Shown here piece after piece: positions 7,905 to 15,434 of a stretch of 20,153 bases of DNA. The position numbers were made by a program, and so were the translations under genes. Within the stretch, counting starts at the first letter, position 1, and each line of letters starts with the position of its first letter. The notes beneath the pieces were generated by a model, which was not told the DNA's origin, did no database searches, and saw only the letters and a list, made by a program, of their open reading frames with translations. Source of the DNA: SAR324 cluster bacterium (GTDB lineage Bacteria; SAR324; XYD2-FULL-50-16); the NCBI GenBank assembly GCA_002401295.1, contig NVSR01000032.1, forward strand, positions 2,630-22,782. Direction: 5' to 3'.

Positions 7905-9624
7905 TAGTCAGCAAGAAACTATTCAAATATTATTAGAGAAAGGTTTTTTACTGATCCAGGGAAAGCTCTACAAACAAGCTACTCAAAAGATAGAAGAGGC
8001 CTCTAGGATAGATGTTCAATTTGTAAGACAGGCCGTTACACAAAAATTTGATCTCTGTTATCAATCAGATGACCATGAAGGCGTGCTGGCTCTAGGCAAA
8101 TTCCTCTTGGAAAAAGATCCTCAAGACTTCCAATTGACTACTAAAATTGGTAATGCCTACCGCAAATTATCCAATAGCAGTAAAGCCACTGAATATTATC
8201 AAAACGCACTGCAATTGAACCCATCTTATGAACTGGGCCAACTCAACTTGGCGGCTTGTTGCAGTCAAGTCGATAAATACGATCTCGATATTCAACAGTC
8301 AGTGTTGCAATTCAAGGAACTTTCCGAGGCCCTGCTGCCAACCTATTTTAACAAACCCGAACCTTGGGACATTCTCAAAAAAAAGATAGGTATTCGCTGT
8401 CGCACCAGACATTTGGGGCAAATCCAACTGCTATTGAAAAAGCAACAGCAATTGCTTTTAGCGAACGATCAAGAGAGGGCAACTCAATTAGAAATTAAGA
8501 TTGCCGCACTGAAGAAAAATTTTGGGAAAGCAAACTTCCAGGAAATCCGTTCTTTCTTAGAACAAATGGCTAAGGTCTATGAAGCTAATCTGACAGACAA
8601 AAACAACAAAGCTTTATGGGGGTACGTCACCTTCAACCTGGGCCTGCTCACGCTGAAATATGGTGAGCCCAGGGCAGCGTTGAGTATTCTGAACCAGCTC
8701 AAACTAGGTCAAAGTAAATTGGATAATCTGGACCTACTGCTCGCTTTGGCTAAGAATCAAGGAAAGGAGGTAGAGGCTAGTATTCAGATTTTAGAAATGG
8801 AATTACAGAAAAAACCAAACAACCGCTACTTGAATGTAAATTTGGGGTTGCTATACCGTAATCAAAATAATCCTGTCAAATCCATTCAATACTTGCTGAA
8901 AACCGCCGAATTATTGGAGCGCTCCGAAGGCATTTACTGTATTTCAAAAATCACTGCTAAAGCCAGCTCCTATTTTTCCACGAGCTTATGGGATAAAGCC
9001 TTGAAACTTTACCTCGAAGTAACTCAGGAGAAGGATAGTGTCAAATCCTGGAGCCGCATTGGGCAGTGCTATATGGAATTGAATCAACATGAGGAAGCGG
9101 TGGATGCTTTCGTGCAGATTAAGCGCTTTGCCGAGAAATCAAAACAAGGAAGGGTGCAGCTTAAAGAAGCCCATAATCTTTATGTGGAAAAAGCAGAGCT
9201 TTTTAAAGGTGATGCCAAGTATGTAGAAGCAATAAAATTTTTCGAATATGCCTTGAAACTCCAGCGCCATCCAAAAACACTGCGATTAGCGGCAGAGATC
9301 TACAAAAAACTAAAACGGAAAGAACAAGCCGAAGCCTATTTCCGGGAATCTCAAGGGCTGTCGCAATCTCAGATGGAAGGCCGCCAAAAGCAGCGTAGAA
9401 GGAAATTATATGAAAAAGGCTTGGCTTGTATCACGGCGGGAAAAATAGGAGAGGCTAAATCTTATTTGGAAGAAGCTTTCAAGATAGATGAAACCAACAA
9501 AGAAACCTTCCTCCTATTAATCAAAGTTTTAAAAGCCCTCAAACAGCCCAGAGCACAGCAGCTAACGATGACACGTTGGCAACAAGCGATGAGCCGATTG
9601 CAGAAAAGACTGGAGGATGATTAA
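7897..9624 (+). CDS. Tetratricopeptide repeat (TPR) protein
   Basis: A 575-residue soluble protein of repeated helix pairs. Recognisable TPR-like units lie at about residues 70-125 (IGNAYRKLSNSSKATEYYQN, ALQLNP), 300-345 (LGLLYRNQNNPVKSIQYLLK), 365-410 (IGQCYMELNQHEEAVDAFVQ), 445-488 (AAEIYKKLKRKEQAEAYFRE) and 505-550 (KGLACITAGKIGEAKSYLEE). The section around 165-235 is a glutamine- and lysine-rich coiled coil. TPR arrays are protein-binding scaffolds; no catalytic motif is visible. The ATG at 7897 overlaps the previous stop by 8 bases and is preferred over a TTG at 7888. Its TAA stop shares bases with the stop of the convergent ccmI. No signal peptide is present. Confidence 0.88.
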   Translation: MNNSQQETIQILLEKGFLLIQGKLYKQATQKIEEASRIDVQFVRQAVTQKFDLCYQSDDHEGVLALGKFLLEKDPQDFQLTTKIGNAYRKLSNSSKATEYYQNALQLNPSYELGQLNLAACCSQVDKYDLDIQQSVLQFKELSEALLPTYFNKPEPWDILKKKIGIRCRTRHLGQIQLLLKKQQQLLLANDQERATQLEIKIAALKKNFGKANFQEIRSFLEQMAKVYEANLTDKNNKALWGYVTFNLGLLTLKYGEPRAALSILNQLKLGQSKLDNLDLLLALAKNQGKEVEASIQILEMELQKKPNNRYLNVNLGLLYRNQNNPVKSIQYLLKTAELLERSEGIYCISKITAKASSYFSTSLWDKALKLYLEVTQEKDSVKSWSRIGQCYMELNQHEEAVDAFVQIKRFAEKSKQGRVQLKEAHNLYVEKAELFKGDAKYVEAIKFFEYALKLQRHPKTLRLAAEIYKKLKRKEQAEAYFRESQGLSQSQMEGRQKQRRRKLYEKGLACITAGKIGEAKSYLEEAFKIDETNKETFLLLIKVLKALKQPRAQQLTMTRWQQAMSRLQKRLEDD

Positions 9625-9890
9625 GCCTCTTGCTTCTTCAAATCTAAGAAACGTCGCTTATATTTCAGAGAAAGGCGCTCATAGTCTTCTTGCGAGAGCT
9701 TACCCATTTTCAGATCCACGTCCAATTCGGAAATCGTTTCTAAGAGGGCAACGGACTCGCTGAACTCTTCCACTACTTCTTCACGAGGAAAATACGCTTG
9801 CGGTGCCTGTAACAACAAGGGATTCACAAAAACAGCCATGGCTAAGGCAAGGGAAAAAAGGACACAAATGATTAAAATAATATGGGGCAT
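9621..9890 (-). CDS. ccmI: Short CcmI-like cytochrome c maturation protein
   Basis: An 89-residue membrane protein with an N-terminal membrane helix (residues 3-22), then a cytoplasmic or periplasmic helical tail. The pattern SELDVDLKMGKLSQEDYERL closely follows the N-terminal part of CcmI (ELEADLAAGxLSEEEYE). Classical CcmI goes on with a periplasmic TPR domain that binds apocytochrome c; here it stops after the leucine-rich membrane part. It is the last gene of the ccm operon, and only one base separates it from the ccmH stop (TGATATG). The family call rests on position plus this motif, so a generic small membrane protein is the alternative. Its stop overlaps that of the convergent TPR gene. 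Confidence 0.6.
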   Translation of the reverse strand: MPHIILIICVLFSLALAMAVFVNPLLLQAPQAYFPREEVVEEFSESVALLETISELDVDLKMGKLSQEDYERLSLKYKRRFLDLKKQEA

Positions 9891-9891
9891 A

Positions 9892-10350
9892 TCAGTTCCT
9901 ATTCAAGTTTTGTAATTCCTTTTCGATTTGTGCCAGCTCCTCTTCATTCAAGGGATTGATGGCCTCTGGCTTCAAGGTGGTGATAGATTTCTGCCGCATC
10001 TTGAAGAATAGTATTAGGCAGGTCAGAAAAATCAGCGTACCTGGTGCCAACCAGAGAAGCAGATTGAACCCCTTCATCTGAGGGGAGCGTAGAATCCATT
10101 CACCATAGCGATCCACAAAAAACTGCAGAATCTCTTCTTCCGTTTTCCCTTCTTCTAATAGGGAGCGAATTTTGGCCTTCATATTGTCCGCCAAACCAGC
10201 CTCGGATTCCTTCACGGAAAGGCCCTGACAAGTCGGACAACGTAATTTATGAGCGATTTGCCTGACTTGATCATCCAGTTCGTCAGCTTGTAAGCCGGAA
10301 AAGGCCGTGCTCAAAAAGAGTAGCAAGCCTAGGAAAATCAGTTTTTTCAT
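9892..10350 (-). CDS. ccmH: Cytochrome c maturation thiol oxidoreductase CcmH
   Basis: CcmH (CycL) holds or reduces apocytochrome c cysteines before haem ligation, in the periplasm and anchored to the membrane. The 152-residue protein has a signal peptide (1-22, ending FSGLQA) and the hallmark LRCPTCQG with Cys38 and Cys41. The helical bundle motif VDRYGEWIL follows, then a C-terminal membrane helix (about 97-115). The length fits the short single-domain CcmH rather than the E. coli CcmH-CcmI fusion. A GGAG ribosome site lies inside the end of ccmG, just two bases from the gene junction. It most likely receives electrons from CcmG encoded just upstream. Confidence 0.93.
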   Translation of the reverse strand: MKKLIFLGLLLFLSTAFSGLQADELDDQVRQIAHKLRCPTCQGLSVKESEAGLADNMKAKIRSLLEEGKTEEEILQFFVDRYGEWILRSPQMKGFNLLLWLAPGTLIFLTCLILFFKMRQKSITTLKPEAINPLNEEELAQIEKELQNLNRN

Positions 10351-10352
10351 TT

Positions 10353-10889
10353 TCAGCTCCTCAACTGGTTTTCTAAAAATTCTTCCATAGAGTCCGCAGT
10401 TACCGCCCCTAAGGTTTTATAGCGAATAATCCCTTCTTTATCGATAAAAAAGGTTTCAGGTACAGCAGTAATCCCGTAATTCAGCGAAATATTTCCTACC
10501 TTGTCATCAGGAGCCAGTTTATAACTCTTACCGTAACGCCGGATAAATTTTAAGGAATCTTCTCTGGTATCATTGATGGCGATCCCTATAAACACTGCTC
10601 CTTGTGGAGTGTATTTTTGATGAGCCGCTTCAATGATATGCGCTTCCTTACGGCAGGCGACACACCAGGAAGCCCAGAAATTGAGTATTACGGGCTTGCC
10701 CTTGAATTCTTCCAAACTGATTGTTTTACCGTCAAAGGTAGTCACGGTAAAGGCCGAAGCCTTTTTGTCAATCAGGGCTGAGGGAATAGATTTGGGATTG
10801 CTGGCATAGAACACACCATAGAGCAACAAGCCCAGGAGCCCTAAAATAGCGATCGATCCACCTAAAAAATATACTTTTCGATTCATCAT
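10353..10889 (-). CDS. ccmG: Thiol:disulfide interchange protein CcmG/DsbE
   Basis: A membrane-anchored periplasmic thioredoxin-like reductant for haem attachment. The 178-residue protein has an N-terminal anchor helix (7-29) and a TlpA/DsbE-type fold. The active site is FWASWCVACRKE, with Cys76 and Cys79. A cis-proline loop follows in YGITAVPETFFID, the GxxxxPETF signature typical of CcmG. It starts with two adjacent ATG codons; either may be used. It lies 17 bases after the ccmF stop and 2 bases before ccmH. It would be re-reduced by a CcdA/DsbD-type transporter, and one is encoded at the right end of this window. Confidence 0.93.
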   Translation of the reverse strand: MMNRKVYFLGGSIAILGLLGLLLYGVFYASNPKSIPSALIDKKASAFTVTTFDGKTISLEEFKGKPVILNFWASWCVACRKEAHIIEAAHQKYTPQGAVFIGIAINDTREDSLKFIRRYGKSYKLAPDDKVGNISLNYGITAVPETFFIDKEGIIRYKTLGAVTADSMEEFLENQLRS

Positions 10890-10906
10890 AACTTTTCGAT
10901 TAAAGG

Positions 10907-12895
10907 TTATGCTTCCTGCTTCAAAGCCTTGGCACCGGACTTAAGTTGCGGTGATTTGTAAGAGAGGCAGAGCAGGGTTCCAACTATGAAAAAGAAGGAA
11001 CTGACCCAGATGAAATTCACCATCGGATTGATATAAACATTGATGGTCGCAGAACCATCGTTATTGATAGTGGCCACGCTGGTATAGAGATCCTCTTTGA
11101 GGGTGCGATAAATCGAGACCTCTGTCATGGGCTGCGTACTGGTCGGATAGAAGGCTTTAGCGGGATTTAAGGTGGTGATGTGTTGCCCCTCCTTAAAAAT
11201 ATTCAGCTTCACCGTAACCAGATCTGCGTTCCTTGCCTTGGATTCCTCAAGCTTTTCAAACTGAACCGTGTAGTCACCCACTGTTTTTTCATCACCGGGA
11301 TAAAAAGTAAAGCTACTTTCATGACCGAAGTAATTTCCCAAGATACCAACCAGGAAAACCAATACACCCAAATGGATGATCGCTGAACCTTGCTTGCGAC
11401 GGTTGCGCAATAAAGATTTGATCCGTTTTTGCTTTTGTTCTTCATTTTGTGTTGCCTGACCTTTACTCTTTTTCCCACCTCGAACCGCTCGGATCAGTTC
11501 CATCAAAACTTGGTACCCGGCAAAATAACCCATGCCAGCCAGAAAAATGAACTGCCAAGGCACGTCTAAGGTCATGGCGCCCGCAATCATGAAGAGGATT
11601 CCCGTTGTACTCGGAATCAGCATGTTTTTAGCCAACATCTTACGGCTAGTTCTTTTCCAACCCAAAAACTGGGTGGTGCCCATCAGGAAGATAGTCAAAA
11701 TGGCAAGAGGAGCCATGATCGAATTGAAGAAAGGTGCTTGGATCGAGAGCTTCTTGTCAGCCAAGCCTTCTGCCAGTAAAGGAAAAAGTGTTCCGTAAAG
11801 CACGGTGAAAGCCATGCCTACAAACAACACATTGTTCAATAAGAAAGAGTTTTCCCTGGAAATCAACCCGGCTTCTTGCTTCTTGGAGGCCAACATATCC
11901 TGCCGTATGAAAAGCAGGCCTAATGAGAAGGTCAATATCAGTGCGATAAAAATCAGGAAGGCTGGTCCAATCGGAGACTTGGCAAAGGCATGCACCGAAT
12001 TCAAAACTCCAGAACGAGTAATGAAAGTCCCCAAAATGGTGAGGACAAAGGTAGCGGTCACCAAGAGCATATTCCAAATTTTCAGACTATCTCGTTTTTC
12101 TTGCACGATGACGGAGTGTAAGAAAGCCGTTGCTGTCAACCAGGGCATGAGTGAAGAATTTTCTACAGGGTCCCAAGCCCAGTATCCACCCCAGCCCAAT
12201 TCTACGTAGGCCCACTGACCACCCATCCCCATCCCAGCTGTCAGGAACAACCAGGCAACCAGGGTCCAACGTCGAGTGACCAAGGCCCATTCGTTATCGA
12301 TTTTTCCTCGCAGTAGTGATCCCATGGCAAAAGCATAGGGTACGGCTACACCAACAAAGCCCAAGTAAAGCAAAGGTGGATGAATCACCATGCCCAAGTT
12401 CTGCAGGAGCGGATTGAGTCCTTGCCCCTCAAGAGGTGTGGGGATCAGACGTGCTAAGGGATTACTCCAGCCAATCAGCATGAACAGGATAAAAAAGGAA
12501 ATCAAATTCAGTACGATCAGGGCGTAGGGTAGAATTGCCTTATTGGACTTATGATAGCGAAACGCAATAATAGCAATATATAAGGACAGTATGAACTCCC
12601 ATAGTAGAAGAGAGCCTTCCATACCGCCCCAGACACCCGTGATCTTGTAAAATAGGGGGAGATCCGTACTGGAATGACCCGCCACAAAATCTACAGAAAA
12701 GTCATCGGTTATAAAAGCGTAGGTCAAAACAAAGTAAGAAACAGCGACCAGAGAAAAGGTGCTGAGCACGGCGTACCGGCTGGACTGAATCAAATTGCCG
12801 TTATTCTTGAGAATACCGGCCGTTCCAGCCAGAATCCCATAAAGGGTCATCGTTATGGCTGCCAAAAGAGCGTAATAACCAATATCAACTATCAT
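10907..12895 (-). CDS. ccmF: Haem lyase subunit CcmF
   Basis: Large integral membrane protein that takes haem from CcmE and joins it to apocytochrome c together with CcmH/CcmI. The 662-residue length is normal. It has many membrane helices and the WWD haem-handling domain WGGYWAWDPVEN at residues 235-246. Conserved histidines flank it: His172 in IHPPLLYLGF and His260 in TATAFLHS. A periplasmic domain lies near residues 525-620 (YTVQFEKLEESKA, TEVSIYRTLKEDLYTS), followed by a last membrane helix. No clear Shine-Dalgarno site is visible before the ATG, and an 84-base gap with a strong hairpin separates it from ccmE. Confidence 0.96.
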   Translation of the reverse strand: MIVDIGYYALLAAITMTLYGILAGTAGILKNNGNLIQSSRYAVLSTFSLVAVSYFVLTYAFITDDFSVDFVAGHSSTDLPLFYKITGVWGGMEGSLLLWEFILSLYIAIIAFRYHKSNKAILPYALIVLNLISFFILFMLIGWSNPLARLIPTPLEGQGLNPLLQNLGMVIHPPLLYLGFVGVAVPYAFAMGSLLRGKIDNEWALVTRRWTLVAWLFLTAGMGMGGQWAYVELGWGGYWAWDPVENSSLMPWLTATAFLHSVIVQEKRDSLKIWNMLLVTATFVLTILGTFITRSGVLNSVHAFAKSPIGPAFLIFIALILTFSLGLLFIRQDMLASKKQEAGLISRENSFLLNNVLFVGMAFTVLYGTLFPLLAEGLADKKLSIQAPFFNSIMAPLAILTIFLMGTTQFLGWKRTSRKMLAKNMLIPSTTGILFMIAGAMTLDVPWQFIFLAGMGYFAGYQVLMELIRAVRGGKKSKGQATQNEEQKQKRIKSLLRNRRKQGSAIIHLGVLVFLVGILGNYFGHESSFTFYPGDEKTVGDYTVQFEKLEESKARNADLVTVKLNIFKEGQHITTLNPAKAFYPTSTQPMTEVSIYRTLKEDLYTSVATINNDGSATINVYINPMVNFIWVSSFFFIVGTLLCLSYKSPQLKSGAKALKQEA

Positions 12896-12928
12896 TGTGT
12901 TTCACTTATTTTGAAGAAAATTAGAGTG

Positions 12929-12958
12929 GGAAAGTCTGGAGTAGAACTCTGACTTTCC
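12929..12958 (-). promoter_or_regulatory. Strong hairpin between ccmE and ccmF
   Basis: GGAAAGTC (12929-12936) and GACTTTCC (12951-12958) form a perfect 8-bp stem. The loop contains a nested GAGT-AGA-ACTC hairpin, so the full fold is a nearly continuous stem. In the minus-strand transcript it is followed by a mild U-rich tract about 8 bases later. It may be an attenuator, a partial terminator or an RNA-processing site that sets ccmE levels above ccmF. Confidence 0.45.
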
Positions 12959-12979
12959 TGGGGGTTGAATTATGGTAGG

Positions 12980-13417
12980 TTAATTCTGCATCGAATTATA
13001 GTAATCCTTTTGCTGAGTCTCGTGTTCTTCTGCTTTGTACTCTTCACTATGCTTCACGAGTAGGCTATCAGCCGTAAAGAGTTGAGTAGAACTCATGATT
13101 CCTTCTACCACCACACCTTGTCCTTCCTTAAACATATCTGGACGAGAGCCTTGGTAGCTCACATTTAAGAAGAGTTTACCGTCTTCTGTAATGCGGAAAG
13201 TACTCAGTGTTTGTTTGGGGTCGAAGGTCAAGGATCCTTTTTCGACCAATCCCATCACCCGAATTTTTTCTTTCTGGAAAGCTTGCGGGTTGGCTAAGAT
13301 CTCTTCGGGAGTATGGTAATAGGTCAGATTTTCGGAACTGACCGAAGCAAAGACAGCAGTAATAATCCCAACGATCAATAGGCCACCAATAATAAATTTT
13401 AAACTTTTTTTGTTCAT
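12980..13417 (-). CDS. ccmE: Periplasmic haem chaperone CcmE
   Basis: CcmE binds haem covalently on the periplasmic face and hands it to CcmF. The 145-residue protein has an N-terminal anchor helix (about 7-25), then an OB-fold with IRVMGLVEKGSLTFDP and FRITEDGKLFLNVSYQG. The haem-linking histidine is His123 in VKHSEEY, with the haem-contacting Tyr127, matching the KHDENY motif of the family. The C-terminal tail is acidic and flexible as usual. The ATG directly follows the ccmD stop (TAAATG), implying coupled translation. Confidence 0.94.
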   Translation of the reverse strand: MNKKSLKFIIGGLLIVGIITAVFASVSSENLTYYHTPEEILANPQAFQKEKIRVMGLVEKGSLTFDPKQTLSTFRITEDGKLFLNVSYQGSRPDMFKEGQGVVVEGIMSSTQLFTADSLLVKHSEEYKAEEHETQQKDYYNSMQN

Positions 13418-13552
13418 TTAATCCTCTTCCTGGAGATTACGCAGTTTGTTTTTAACCTGCTTTAGTTTTATCAGCATTCTGAGGGTATAGACGAAAATAA
13501 CCGTGCCGGTGATTGCATAGGTTGCAATTAAATATTCCGCGTTTCTGGGCAT
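13418..13552 (-). CDS. ccmD: Haem exporter subunit CcmD (44 aa)
   Basis: A short open frame reads MPRNAEYLIATYAITGTVIF, then VYTLRMLIKLKQVKNKL, ending RNLQEED. This is a typical CcmD: a short N-terminus with a Tyr, one membrane helix (about 7-25), then a highly basic cytoplasmic tail. CcmD stabilises haem-loaded CcmE at the CcmABC release complex. The TAA stop is immediately followed by the ccmE ATG, the classic gene order. A GAG-containing stretch (CGAGAAAGTT) precedes the ATG. It appears to be the first gene of this operon because ccmA, ccmB and ccmC are not found upstream. Confidence 0.85.
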   Translation of the reverse strand: MPRNAEYLIATYAITGTVIFVYTLRMLIKLKQVKNKLRNLQEED

Positions 13553-13663
13553 AACTTTCTCGGTAAGAGGTCCTCTACTGTAAATCGATTTTTAAGCCAT
13601 CAATTGGTAAGGTCATGAAAGGCTAAAAGGGTAGATTAATTGTGATTGCCTGACAAGGGATAA

Positions 13664-13689
13664 CCGGTGTTCTATGCATAAAACATCGG
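13664..13689. repeat. Imperfect 8-bp hairpin upstream of the ccm operon
   Basis: CCGGTGTT and AACATCGG pair with one G-T wobble around the loop CTATGCATAA, which includes the palindrome ATGCAT. It lies in the 344-base divergent gap (13553-13896) between ccmD and the DUF6125-like gene, which holds no gene that I can see. It could be an operator shared by both directions. A loose plus-strand promoter (TTGGAC, 18 bases, TAATAG) lies near 13779-13808. Confidence 0.3.
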
Positions 13690-13896
13690 TAAATCAAATA
13701 GATAAAAATGATGATTCTTCCTGAGGCTTTTTTCTTGAAATTTGTGGCGTCATAAAATCCCTGCAAAAAAAAAGAATGATTGGACGGAGGACATTTGTAT
13801 TTTTAATAGTTGTCCAAGCAACATATTTCCTGTAGCCCTAGGCACTCTAGTGGAGAGAAAAAAATACAACCAAGCTTATGATGGAGATAGAAACTG

Positions 13897-14451
13897 ATGG
13901 GAACGTTTAAAGGTATTGAAGGTGTTGAAGGATTCAAAGACGTAGAAAACCTGGATAGGGAAGAGTTAATCGGTATTATTGATGATTTTGCAAAAAACTG
14001 GTTGGCTCACGATGGATTATGGTTTCAGGCTGTGGAACGAAAATACGGTATGGAAGCTGCGATTGAGGCTGATACGGAGGCTTGGCGTTATTTTTCTCCT
14101 ATTGAAGCGAAACGAATCAAAGCTCGTCATAATATTCCGGAACAAGGGGGGATTGATGGTCTGGTTAAAGGATTGGGGCATCGTTTATATGCTCGCTTGA
14201 ATGACCAGGAAATCATCGAGAAAACCGATACCAGCGTCATCTTTAGAATGTGTGACTGTCGGGTTCAGTCTGCCCGGACCCGTAAGAATATGGAGTTATT
14301 TCCCTGCAAGAGTGTTGGTATCGTAGAGTATACGGAGTTTGCTAAAGCCATTGACGCACGCTTTCAGACTGAGGTCATTTCCTGTCCGCCTGATACCTTT
14401 AATGGAGAGTATTACTGTGCATGGAAATTCACGCTGAGTACTGATAGCTAA
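13897..14451 (+). CDS. DUF6125-like cysteine-containing cytosolic protein
   Basis: A 184-residue soluble protein that resembles the DUF6125 'cytosolic protein' family of deltaproteobacteria and relatives, loosely akin to the L-2-amino-thiazoline-4-carboxylate hydrolase-like group. This is from memory of the pattern. Visible conserved-looking parts are LAHDGLWFQAVERKYG near the N-terminus, and MCDCRVQSARTRKNMELFPC then VGIVEYTEFAKAIDARF and ISCPPD toward the C-terminus. Cysteines 119, 121, 137, 163 and 174 could form a metal or cofactor site, which is inference. A GGAG lies about 10 bases before the ATG. It converges on the pentapeptide gene with a single base between the stops. The biochemical role is unknown. 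Confidence 0.7.
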   Translation: MGTFKGIEGVEGFKDVENLDREELIGIIDDFAKNWLAHDGLWFQAVERKYGMEAAIEADTEAWRYFSPIEAKRIKARHNIPEQGGIDGLVKGLGHRLYARLNDQEIIEKTDTSVIFRMCDCRVQSARTRKNMELFPCKSVGIVEYTEFAKAIDARFQTEVISCPPDTFNGEYYCAWKFTLSTDS

Positions 14452-14452
14452 C

Positions 14453-15181
14453 TCATTTGATGCGCAGGCACTTGCCGAGGGATCCATTGTCGCAGGTTTT
14501 GCCGTCTGTCCAGATGCTGTGGGTCAAAACAGCGTTGATCAGGTTGGGAGCGATCATTTCCGCTCCCGTCAGGTTGGCCCGGACCAGATTGGCTCCCAGA
14601 AAGATGGTTTCTACCAGCAGGGCCTTTTGGAGATGAGCCCCTCTTAGGTCGGCCATTTCCAAAATAGCCCAAGATAAATCAGCAGATTTCAGATTGGCTG
14701 ATCTCAGGTTGGCTCCTTCCAGACGGGCCCAAGTTAATTTACTATGCTCCAGATTAGTCGCCTCCATGATTGTTCGGCGTAGATTACTATTACTCAGGTC
14801 TGCTCTTCGCAAGTCAGCTCTACTGAGGTTAGCACGGCTCAAATTATGCCCTTGGAGTCGCACTTCTCGCAAAATTGCCTTTTGCAGCTGAGCTCCTTCC
14901 AAAATCGTTTGTTTGAATTTCGCGCCCTTAAGGTTTGCCGCTCTCAAACGAGCTGCTTTCAAATTAGTACCCGTTAAAATGGCATATTTGAGATTGGCAC
15001 CATTCAGGTTGGCTCCCGATAAATCGAGAGCACTTAAGTCTGCCCGCTCCAAATCACACCGAGGGCAACTCTTTGTGTTCTTTAACTGCTGCAGGTGACT
15101 GGGATTGAAGGCATAACCCTGCAAGGGAAAGAACAGTCCCACGAAGAGCACCAATAAAGGAAAAAAATTAAACCACATCAT
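14453..15181 (-). CDS. Secreted pentapeptide-repeat protein
   Basis: A 242-residue protein with a signal peptide (about 1-25, cleavage near LQGYA-F) followed by more than 30 A(D/N)LXX-type pentapeptides from about residue 45 to 220, for example LDLSGANLNGANLKYAILTG. Such repeats fold into a right-handed four-sided beta helix. The flanks carry two cysteine pairs, SCPRC before the helix and TCDNGSLGKC after it, the capping pattern common in exported members (the W-TDG-x-C-x-x-GS-x-G-x-C end). It probably sits in the periplasm, with the cysteines likely disulfide-bonded. No function can be inferred. The 15-base periodicity of the DNA comes from the protein repeats. Confidence 0.9.
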   Translation of the reverse strand: MMWFNFFPLLVLFVGLFFPLQGYAFNPSHLQQLKNTKSCPRCDLERADLSALDLSGANLNGANLKYAILTGTNLKAARLRAANLKGAKFKQTILEGAQLQKAILREVRLQGHNLSRANLSRADLRRADLSNSNLRRTIMEATNLEHSKLTWARLEGANLRSANLKSADLSWAILEMADLRGAHLQKALLVETIFLGANLVRANLTGAEMIAPNLINAVLTHSIWTDGKTCDNGSLGKCLRIK

Positions 15182-15221
15182 CGTCTAAAAAAAAGTAGGA
15201 GTAATATCTCTTTTGTAGAAT

Positions 15222-15269
15222 AAAGTTTGTAAATAAATATACTTGGTGTATTTATTTACAATAAACTTT
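15222..15269. repeat. Long inverted repeat upstream of the pentapeptide gene
   Basis: GTAAATAAATATAC (15229-15242) and GTGTATTTATTTAC (15246-15259) form a 14-bp stem with one G-T wobble and a 3-base loop. Outer arms AAAGTTT and AAACTTT extend it after a small bulge. It starts 41 bases upstream of the minus-strand ATG at 15181, so it may be an operator or leader hairpin of that gene. The remaining bases up to 15434 show no gene. Confidence 0.5.
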
Positions 15270-15434
15270 GAATCACAAAAATACAGATCTTCATTTCGAA
15301 ATAAACTGGATCTTGTACTAAAACAAAAGGAAAATCAAGATCTTAGTTATCTAAATTTCAGCCATCCTAGTTAAAATAAAGACTCTCCTCCAGGTCCTTA
15401 ACTACATATACTGTGTGACTACTCCCACCACTAA

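Noticed and set aside
11805..12209. 134-codon plus-strand frame inside ccmF
   Set aside because: Opposite-strand shadow of a well-supported ccmF; no ribosome site and no family resemblance.
14460..15050. Regular short-period repeats that could suggest a tandem repeat or CRISPR-like array
   Set aside because: The 15-base period is exactly that of pentapeptide repeats in an open frame; units are degenerate and there are no spacers.
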